Positions 55,477 to 64,000 of a stretch of DNA of 64,000 bases are shown here, in pieces. The notes below the pieces were generated by a model. That model ran no database searches and had not been told where the DNA came from. It saw only the letters and a program-made list of their open reading frames with translations. This DNA is from Daphnia pulex. Its lineage: Eukaryota > Arthropoda > Branchiopoda > Diplostraca > Daphniidae. How positions within the stretch are numbered: position 1 is the stretch's first letter; each line of letters starts with the position of its first letter. The position numbers were made by a program, and so were the translations under genes. Location: assembly GCF_021134715.1 (NCBI RefSeq), contig NC_060018.1, forward strand, positions 9,627,501-9,691,500, read 5' to 3'.

Positions 55477-56640
55477 TTTGGTGCATCGATCGGGAAAGGT
55501 TTCTCGTTGTTTTGAGTGGGACGCCCACCTTTTTCCGAAATTTCGCGTGAAAGCCACGCTTTCGTCCGAATTTCCGAAAGAAGATTGTCACAAGGCCTTG
55601 CTAATTTTTTTGACATTCGCGTTGCAGCCGTCATCCCCAGCAGTTCAGCAAGTTGATTGGTTCACCGTGTTTTGTCGAAACCCTCCTTTGATCGAGCCTT
55701 TGATTTTTTCTGTATTTTTTCTTTCCTCTTTCCTAGCCCGCCATTTTCTTTTTGTTGTTGGCTACGTCTTTTGTTGGCTTTCATTTGCGTCATATCAATT
55801 GGCTCGTCTTTAAAGGTGTGTTATTTTTTTAAAATTGTTGCTGAGTGATGCTGCGATCTCGTTGCGTGTCATTTCATGGTCATATATTTTCTACGCAGTC
55901 CGCCATCTTTGTTTGAGTCTGGCCTTCCTTAATATGTACCCGCGTTTTTTTGTGTTTATTTTTTTGAGGCAGTCCACCATAAATTTTGGCTGCGTCTGCG
56001 GCTCAGTCCGCCATTTTTCTTTCGTAGTGTCTAGCGTTTTACGCGTTCCGTGTCTTTATTCACAGCAGTCCGCCTGTCAAATTGGCTTCGTCTTCGGCAT
56101 AGTCCGCCATTATTGGTTGTGTCTACTACCGCGTTTCCCGTATCTCCTCGTTTTTTTTGTGAGTTTTTGGTCCATGTTCCGCTTGCCAGGTTCCAGAACA
56201 AGGCACCCTGCTCACCAAGTGCTGGACAGTTGGCGCCACGCATGTATTTTCAGTTTTCATCCTTTGTTGTTTTTCGCTTTCGCGTGTGTGTGTTTATTTT
56301 GTTCATCCGTTGACGTCGCTTTGTTCGGGTCAACGTACATCTCATCACTTGCCATCCAGGTAGCGACTTGTTTGATCACGCGGATCTCGCTTGCTCCGTT
56401 CACCACTGCTGGTTTGTCGCCCCGTTCGTCGCCAGACTACGCTGCTCCTCTCACCGCTGCTGAGTCGTCGGTTAGCTCATCACGCTGACTTTTCTTAGCC
56501 ACCGCGCTTTTTTTGTCGATTTTTCGGAAAAATTGCGGGTTTCGTGCTTTTTTTTTCTTGGATCCTTTCCGTAAGGTGGTTTTCTGCCGGGGGGGGGGGG
56601 GTACTACCCCCTTCCTATGATGCGTAGTTAAATTGTTTGT
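55477..56640 (+). other. Retrotransposon leader with CAGTCCGCCAT repeats
   Basis: After the primer site, 1.1 kb of pyrimidine-rich sequence without Gag. Between ~55890 and 56115 the word (C/T)AGTCC(G/A)CC(A/T) recurs five times (55896, 55971, 56006, 56065, 56099), each followed by T-rich sequence and GTCT or GTGTC. The 217-codon open frame here is compositionally unlike a protein. A G-run at 56589-56600 precedes the point where element similarity ends. Confidence 0.45.
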
Positions 56641-57087
56641 TTTGATTTTACAGTGGGTTTCAGTTTAATCCTTTATTGAATTCAAAAGTTAGCAGACGAC
56701 AAAAATGGGTGGGTTAAAACTATTCCGAAACAGCGAGTAAATCTTATAATTTAATCTTTAATTTATAAATTAGCAAGATATAACTCTAATGACTAATAAA
56801 TATGTTTTTGTGCTGGAAATACAACAACTCTTGTACTCTTCCCAGGAAAAAAACTTTATTAAAAAAAATCACCAAGAGGGACCTGCCGCCACACTGCGCA
56901 CCCGCCACACCTTTGTCTTCGTTTCTTCAAGTGTTGGCATTCGTAACTTCAGCTCACCACGTCTTAGCTAATTGACGCCTTCTCATTTTTTTAACATTAC
57001 GACGAGCTAGGGAAGAGCGCTTTTCCCCTCCAGCATTAAAATTCCTACACGTTACTTCTCTGTTTAATTCTTGAGTGATTTATTTCT

Positions 57088-57513
57088 CCAGTTGAGAATC
57101 AAGGAATGCATCGTCCCACAGTTCAATTGGGCCAAGCTTAGCCAACAGCAGGTATGAAAATTTTGATTCGATACCTGCCAGTTCTAGTCAATATGTGTAT
57201 ATGTATGTGTGACATATGCCAATAACTGACACTGTTATTTTCTCGCAGGAACTTTGCCTTGCCCAACTCCAGTTGAGAATCAAGGAATGAATCGTCCCAC
57301 AGTTCAATTGGGCCAAGCTCAGCCAACAGCAGGTATGAAAATTTTGATTCGATACCTGCCAGTTCTAGTCAATATGTGTATATGTATGTGTGACATATGC
57401 CTATAACTGACACTGTTATTTTCTCGCAGGAACTTTGCCTTTACCAACTCCAGTTGAGAATCCTGGAATGCATCGTCCCACAGTTCAATTGGGCCAAGCT
57501 CATCCAACACCAG
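57088..57513 (+). repeat. 181-bp tandem duplication of an exon plus intron
   Basis: Units start (CCAGTTGAGAATC) at 57088, 57269 and 57450. Each unit carries an exon segment encoding TPVENQGMxRPTVQLGQAQP and, in the first two, the following intron (GTATGAAAATTTTGATTCG ... TTCTCGCAG). Exon lengths keep the frame. Copy 1 has CAG changed to TAG; copy 3 has lost its donor and runs on. Confidence 0.9.
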
Positions 57514-59287
57514 ATATTTACACATTGAAGCTACGAAATACAAAAAAAAACTAACCTTCGTTCTATATAAATGAATTTGATATCGTAGACTATGGCGCAG
57601 CGTGTCTCGGAAAAGAAAAACCATCAACTTCGAAAGATTTACTTCCAACACCGCTTTTTCCACCATCTACTTTCGCTAATCAAGGTAATTTTCGACAAAT
57701 TATACTTTAATATGTAAGCAACATAGTAATCAAGCAATTAACTTTTCTTCTCTTGTACAGAATCTCGTCCGAATAAGATGACTGCACCGAAAAGAAAAAG
57801 TGACTATCAGGCAAATGTAATCTGGAAACGTCAGCCTCGAACATCACCTGGTACGTCGATTTTGTAATTCAAATATTTCATTTCGTGTTCTTCTCCTTTA
57901 TGCTGTTCATCAAACAGGCACATCACTTTGCTACGTCTGTAAAAAACCAGGCCACTATCATCGTCAAAGTCCTGACAGACCCAGATGCATCTTATGTGGC
58001 CAATTTGAGCACAAATTTATTAATTGCCCAGAACACGCTGCCTGGAAGCTGAAGTCTAGAAATATGTCCGAAGAAGAGAGCCTCACCCTTCTAGGTACAA
58101 AATCATATTTTGCTTTCGCTTTTAATTGACGTAAATTTTAAAATCATTTTTAAATATTTCATAAATCAGTGATCATAATGGTCTGACACTGGACTTTGAC
58201 ATCGAAAAGATAAATTTATACGAAGTTGTACACCTTACGTACACAGAGTACGGAGCAAAGCACGGAGCCTTCATCATTCGTCCGCTCAAGGCAAATTACA
58301 TAGCGGATACTACAACCCTCAGCAAAGCGCATGTTACTCCCTACGTGGAACTGTTGTCGAAGGAATCCGGAGGCTGCTTCACAGTGTACCAGCAACCCGA
58401 GAAAAGTACTAAAAAAAGGAGGCTGGACGACGTACAACTCTTTCAGAAAAAAGGTTCTTGAGGCAGACTTCAAACGATCACCTGGATACGACCTTGGAGG
58501 ACGATCTTCTTTTTGCCCATCCATAATACCTTTCCTGACAGAGATTGCCAATTCCAAAGAGTATGCAAAATACGTCATCAACAAGGGCCATTAATTTTTC
58601 CCAAAAGATAACAACAGTGAATGGTAACATTGTTTACATATTTATATAATTCACTTCCCTTTCAAAAATTAATTACAGCCGTAATCATCTAATAATAATT
58701 CACAGGTGTTTGCAATCTTTGTCAAATTCTTTTTCGAAGTATTTGTTGGTGCCAGAGGAGAAACTGAACATGCCTGGAATAGACACAGTTGAACTGTTTA
58801 TCGGTGGGGCTGGTAGCCTAACAGGTTGGCACGTGGAAGATTTGAATTTCGGTAGTGTCAACTTTCTAGTATCTGGCAAACCGAAAATGTGGGTCGAGTA
58901 AGTAAAATATAGCACCATAAATTGCGCAATAGTTCAATGATTAATCAAAAACATTTTTTTTTGCAGAGTATCTTACAAATACCGAAACCAGGTAACGGCC
59001 CTTATGAAAAAAAATATCCTGAACTGTTCAAAGATTGCCCAGCTACAGATTTGTAAGTAGTTATATTTTGAAAAATTTATATATATAAATTTTTCTATAA
59101 AAATCATCGTTACAGACACAAGACAATGGTAATGCTACCTCAGGAACTGTTGCTGGCCAACATTCCCTTCCGGACCCTGAAACAACTACCAGGCAACTAT
59201 GTAATTACACTTCCGGAAGGACTTCATTTTGTAATAAATTCTGGCAGCAACATAGCAGAAGCAACCAACTATGCATGTGAAGACTGA
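57088..59287 (+). pseudogene. CCHC zinc-knuckle and KDM4-like JmjC gene, several lesions
   Basis: Nine exons: 57088-57151, 57249-57332, 57430-57684, 57761-57850, 57918-58094, 58170-58594, 58706-58897, 58967-59052, 59116-59287; AATAAA at 59495. JmjC domains demethylate lysines using Fe(II) and 2-oxoglutarate. Exon 5 has two knuckles (CYVCKKPGHYHRQSP, last Cys replaced by Ser; CILCGQFEHKFINCP, complete). Exons 7-9 hold the JmjC core: GWHVEDLNFGSVNFLVSGKP gives the iron-binding H and E plus the N and K that hold 2-oxoglutarate; ITLPEGLHFVINSGSNIAEA gives the second iron His. Lesions: TAG 57139-57141 in the first repeat exon, TAA 57552-57554, a phase mismatch at the exon 5/6 junction, a frameshift at the A6 run near 58447-58452, another beside the A8 run near 59004-59012. 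Either a recent pseudogene or poor sequence over a live gene. Start codon not identified. Confidence 0.75.
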
Positions 59288-59621
59288 ATGAAGCACCGAA
59301 AAACGTTCCCGAATTGTACTTGTAGCCATTCTAAAAACATAAAGGCGATTGCCGCACGTTTTAAAATTGAAGTCTGTTTTTCATCGTGCTGCTCTCGAAG
59401 AACTCTCGATTTTCTTCCTCGTCAAGTCGCATCTCTTTGCTATTCTTTCCTGTATGTTTCTGATTTCATTTACTTTGTACTTGAACATATTTGGAATAAA
59501 AAGCTGATTCAGATGTTTCTATGTTTCAATTTTTTATTTGAATCATGCTTCTCCATGTTTATCTGACCCAAAAATTCCGTTGACATTCATGTGGGAAATG
59601 TGTTTGGTATATAGCTCTACT

Positions 59622-60323
59622 TTATCTATAGATCAAAACAAAAGTAGCCAAGGGTTCTTTGTGGTTAAAACTTAAAAAAAACCATCCAACAAGAAGACGA
59701 ATGAATAATGGAAAAACAACGTTTATTAAACATGACTGGGAGCTACCACAAATTCCTCCTACAGGAAAAGTTTTCAAAATTGGAAAGATTCCGCCATGAA
59801 AAGAGACACACGCGTTTCTATTCCCACAAACAAGAAAGGTAGAGAGATTTTCAAGAAATGTCAGACTTTGCAAGTCATCATTTGATAGTCCTTCAAATAC
59901 ATCGATTTCTACCTTTACCACATATGGGCAGAGACGCAGAAAAAATCCTAGAGCTCTGGGTTGATAATGTATGTAGTGAGGGACATGTAGGGACAGTAGA
60001 GCATAAATTGGCATTGTTGGGTAAGAAAATAGAAACCCAAGAACGGTAGGAACGGTTATGAGACCGTCCGACGCAACAAGCAGACACACTCTGAAAAGGG
60101 AAAAAGGGTTAAAGAGGGAAGTCAGGTTGACACGAGGCCATCTAGCGTTCGCCCTACAAACAAGAGCATTAGTGAACCAGACGGAGTTCGCGCCGCGTAC
60201 ACTCAACGCAACGCTAAATTTTTTCCCGCGTAGGGTAAGGTACCCCTCGCGCATGTCAATGGACTCGACTGTAAAACCTGGACCAGCTACAAACCCCCCC
60301 CTCCCCACTCGGCTTACCAACAC
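59622..60323 (-). pseudogene. Leucine-rich-repeat-like fragment fused to unknown sequence
   Basis: A 233-codon minus-strand frame. The C-terminal half (LCPYVVKVEIDVFEGLSNDD, LQSLTFLENLSTFLVCGNRN, GGIFPILKTF) has the spacing of F-box/LRR proteins. The N-terminal third (60323-60100) looks different and GC-richer (GREGYLT-like, CRANARWPRVNLTSLFNPFS), possibly repeat-derived. No start context, no splice partner. Probably a gene fragment joined to repeat DNA; could also be chance for the first part. Confidence 0.35.
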
Positions 60324-63300
60324 ACTGCGAAAGACGATGGTTACCGATAACGATAAAACCTACTCTAAAGGTGTCTGTAAATTCTTTGGTTTACTGAAAC
60401 TTTTTAAATTAAAGATTAAAATATTCTTATTCTAATTGATCTACTCTACATGCTTTTATGTATTGTAATCGAGTTATTCACATTGAAAATTTTTTATTGA
60501 GTTGCAATTCCAAATCGTAGATGGCACTAGTAGCTGTCCAGAATTGGCACAGACTGTCCAAATATTTTTTACGGTTGTCCCAATTTAGGAAGACGTATGG
60601 CCAATCTTATACACGCTAAATTTTCATAGGCCTAAAAGTGCCCAGAATTAGGAACACTATTTTATGAAATGGTTTTTTAGAAAAAGGTGAAAGTGAGATG
60701 AGACGACGTAGTGCGGATGATGTAGAGTCAGTTGACGAGACGAGGGCAAGAAAAGAGACAGAAAGGGGGGGTGGGCATTGAGAATACTTCCTTTACATTA
60801 TTCTTAAAAAGTATTTACATAAAAAAGGAACATGATAGAGAGAAGAGCCCTATTTCTGTTTCTTTCACTATGTATGTTTTGATGACTGTCAGTGAACAAG
60901 CAGTTGTTTATTGAATAGTAGTGAGTGAAACGTAACGAAACGGACAAATTTGATTATTAAATTCTGAAAATAAAGAATAATGCATATGATACATACACAA
61001 ATAGCATCACAGAAGTAATGTGGAATCAAGACATTACAATTACTTTCTCGATGGCATACTCATGTTTTTAAATTCATTTTTTAGGTCCTTTGATCCACTT
61101 CCGCAGTGATTTGAAACTTTGTTACGCATGGTCTCTATTCTTTTTATAAATTTCCTTTATAGTAATGCATGTTTGACCTTTGTCAGCACCGTTCACCCGG
61201 AAACCAGCTTTCTCCAATAGATTGCCATTACTACTCCAGATTTCCTTCTTGCTAATTTTTTTTATCGCCTACTTTTTCCCAATTCTCCTTCTACAATTCT
61301 GAGTATAAATAGAAAATGTCTACATTTGAAATTTCTTACTCTACGCCGCATGAAATTAATTACTTAAAAAAACTTCAGTCACTTCAAAATTAATCCTTTA
61401 AATTTTTTAAGTTTTTTTTTAAATATTAAAGTAAAATCAGCAGAATTATGCGTAAAAGAATAAAACAGTTTGCTACGATACAATGTTGCAACAGTTGTTT
61501 ATTACAACATAAAATTAGACGTTGTACATAATATAGCTTAAATTTTGGTTGAACTGAATGTCAAAGGTGGTCCAGACCACCGTTGGTGAAATATATTCTC
61601 CACAAATAGTTAGGTCCAAGGTTGGATTCGAATTTTCGCATCGGTTAATGTTGGATGGTCGTTGGGGAGACATTCGAAAATCCGCTTGTCACAAGCTTGT
61701 TAGCAAAAGATATATTCGTCCCTAGTAACCAATGAACGATGACCTCAAGTTAGAACTAACATGAGTTGACCATACTAGCCAATAAACGATGACCTGGATA
61801 AGGTTAATACAGCAAGCACCAAAATTTAAACATTGCATCATTCATATTAACTGATTTTAAAATTTTTTCATCACTTGTCAAAAGTACAGTCAAAAGCACA
61901 GCAAAAAAAGAACAAGAAAATTTATATGTCAACACATAATGGAAACATTACAGCGTTTATATGAACAAAAACTTTTTAAAACTTATCACTTGCCAGCAAA
62001 GAGAAACTGAGTGTTAATTTTTTACTTGAAACACTATTAGGAATGAAGAAAGAAAGAGAAAAGGAAGATGGGAACCAGAATTTAAGTTTAATGGCAAAAG
62101 GATATTGCTCAACGTGAAGATTATTGTCGTGGCGATGTGGACTTCAGAGACCAATCTTTTCTTATTTACTGTCAGAAATGCCAGTTAAATCAGAAATGTG
62201 TTGTATCAAATGTCAAAAACGAGAAAAGTTAACATCATGATATTAATTACAAAAAAAGAAAGCGAAAAGGGAATAGGATAGGAGAAGGCAGGAAAAAGCT
62301 GTATTGTGGAATTTCAGACTGAAATTAATATTTATTTTAATGACATTTGGTATCAGAAAAGGAACAGGCTTATTTCACGTAGTTTTCGTACTCTGCTCCA
62401 ATGTCCGTGATAATTTCTTTAAATTCTACACTTTTGGCAATAACTGTTTTGCGCAATTAGCGCGAGACAGACTGTAAGTGAATTTTTTTTTTATAATATT
62501 CGGTATCAGAAATAGGAATGCGGCTCATCTCACGTAGCTATTTTTGCAAAGTTTATCTTCGCTTACAAGTAATATTTATTTCCATATAAACTAGAACTAC
62601 TGTGAGCACACGAAGAAAGTGATGTTATTAATAAACTACGGACACCATCATCGATAATTTTATTTCGTGGCAATTAAAAAAAATTGAAGGTGACTTATTG
62701 CAACAATAAGATACATCAAAAAAGCTCAACATTCCTAAAAATTGAACTACTCCATTCTATTGTTATACGTAAACAATCGCGTTACGCCAGAAAAGCTCCC
62801 ACTTCGTGCAACAACTTGTATGAACATTCCTTCCTTCAAGCTAACATTCTGTGTTCGGAAAATGTTGCTTTTAAGTGTTCTTAAGGATTCCAAAACAACT
62901 GGGAGTGTTGTAATAGCAGTCCGATGTGACCTACCGTTCATTCCTGGCTGACAAGTCATTCATATCATAGAAAATAAAGGAAGCACTCGCTGGACAAGTT
63001 TATGGAAAATTTGCCGTGGTAAGGTTTTGTAGCGATTGTTTGATCAGACGACGTGGTTAAAAAATTACGGTTAGTCGTATGTAACAGAAATCTGTTACCA
63101 CTGGGTAAATTACTTATTAAATATTTGTTTCTATTTGCAGAAAAACCCAAGTCGATGAGATAATTGTAACCAACCTGGTTTTCCAACTTCACTGAAAATA
63201 GTCAGGAAGTTCGCTATAGCTGCCTTTATGCCAAATCACTTCAGTAGCATGTACGAACGAGTATAACAACAAGGAGGAGATTTTCTTGTTAGCTTGTTGA

Positions 63301-64000
63301 ACTTGTAACCGGAATTCGTAATAAATCTTTAGAAAACAATTAATAGTGATTTTCTTGGATCAGCCTGCAATCATAACCATTCGACCGCAAAATATGATAA
63401 ATCCGTTTTTCCTATTAGATCCATCACCTACACGGTCGTAGTAATCGTAGGAAATTAGTCTTGTATTTATTATCGAAGTAATATTGCAAATTTATAGAGG
63501 TTCTCTGGCAGCCTATTGAATTGATGTCGATGTACTGTTAGTGATGTAAATTATAGAATGCAAGTTAGAAACGGTAATCTAAGAGCAACAAAAATCCGTG
63601 AATGGTTGGTGTGGTGCAAAACGACTACCAATGAAAAACGTAAAGAGCCTTTTGCGGTGAAGCGAAATGGAATGTCGCGCGCAGATTAAATACACGACAT
63701 GGTTTGTCCTTGGGGAAAGCTACATTGCACCAGCAGTAATAAAGCAATGCTTCTTGGCCTCTTTGCCAAAATGGCCACTTATATTTATTTATTTACAGAA
63801 TCGGCCTTAACTACGCTTTAGATTTGTATCGTGTCCAACGTTTACTATCATATCAGATAGATTTTAATAATTCTGAATGAACCTGTCTACACCATTGTTT
63901 GAAAACGTAATACTCAAAGACTGTAAGAGACAAACGGCCATTTTGTCTACCAGATTCCAAACCGGAATTATTTCAAATACTGGTAATAAAACTTTTACAC
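60324..64000. other. Gene-free AT-rich end of window
   Basis: No convincing coding frame on either strand. A 24-base motif (AGTAACCAATGAACGATGAC / ACTAGCCAATAAACGATGAC) occurs twice 48 bp apart at 61724 and 61772. GGTATCAGAAA...GGAA...CACGTAG occurs twice about 155 bp apart at ~62349 and ~62501. Otherwise A/T-runs only. Confidence 0.45.

Noticed and set aside
55835..56488. 217-codon plus-strand frame
   Set aside because: Phe/Ser/Cys-rich because the leader is pyrimidine-rich and repeated; no domain, no paralogue, and it covers the CAGTCCGCCAT repeats.

Overview
The window looks like nuclear DNA of a branchiopod crustacean, most likely a water flea (Daphnia or a close relative). The reasons are AT-rich intergenic DNA; genes split by short introns (about 55-100 bp, GTAAGT/GTGAGT donors); TATAAATA boxes about 30-36 bp upstream of arthropod TCAGT initiators; an ionotropic-receptor gene; and a mix of BEL/Pao, Copia, Gypsy, Tc1 and tRNA-derived SINE-like sequences. 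No bacterial, organellar, rRNA or CRISPR feature was seen. Species is inferred, not proven.

Layout. 1-830: non-autonomous element with ~160-bp terminal inverted repeats. 1865-2626 (-): DUF4806-like gene with one in-frame TGA. 5.0-13.1 kb (-): four small secreted-protein genes sharing one architecture (TATA + initiator, a 12-nt first coding exon, a phase-0 intron, one main exon). Three are Tyr/Gly-rich with repeated WRGRR motifs; the fourth has an octad repeat. A compact Bicaudal-C-like KH/SAM gene (10 exons, 452 aa, 6765-8732) lies among them. 13464-22348 (-): nearly complete BEL/Pao retrotransposon with LTRs that look identical, ATTGT target duplication, a tRNA-Gly-type primer site and one in-frame TAG in pol. 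22640-24761 (-): 9-exon, 502-aa ionotropic receptor. 26041-27540 (+): 458-aa coiled-coil protein. 28895-30131 (+): alpha-1,3-fucosyltransferase (GT10) with reading-frame breaks.

30-57 kb is gene-poor and repeat-rich: tRNA-like SINE heads, a broken Tc1 transposase, hairpin MITEs, a truncated Myb/SANT-like gene, a decayed Copia element with its 3' LTR, a decayed Gypsy element with its 5' LTR, and a second BEL/Pao-type LTR plus leader. 57088-59287 (+) holds an unusual gene joining a tandemly duplicated exon, CCHC zinc knuckles and a KDM4-like JmjC domain; it carries several frame lesions. 60.3-64 kb shows no supportable gene.

The most interesting items are the Tyr/Gly-rich WRGRR genes (possible multi-peptide precursors), the CCHC-JmjC gene, the BEL/Pao leader with repeats resembling the 3' end of its tRNA primer, and several loci made of short GGCC- or TGCCGAA-containing 'words' repeated in both orientations. 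Several genes carry single-base frameshifts or lone stops; RNA-seq or reads are needed to tell pseudogenes from assembly errors. Exon coordinates were worked out by hand from splice signals and phase.
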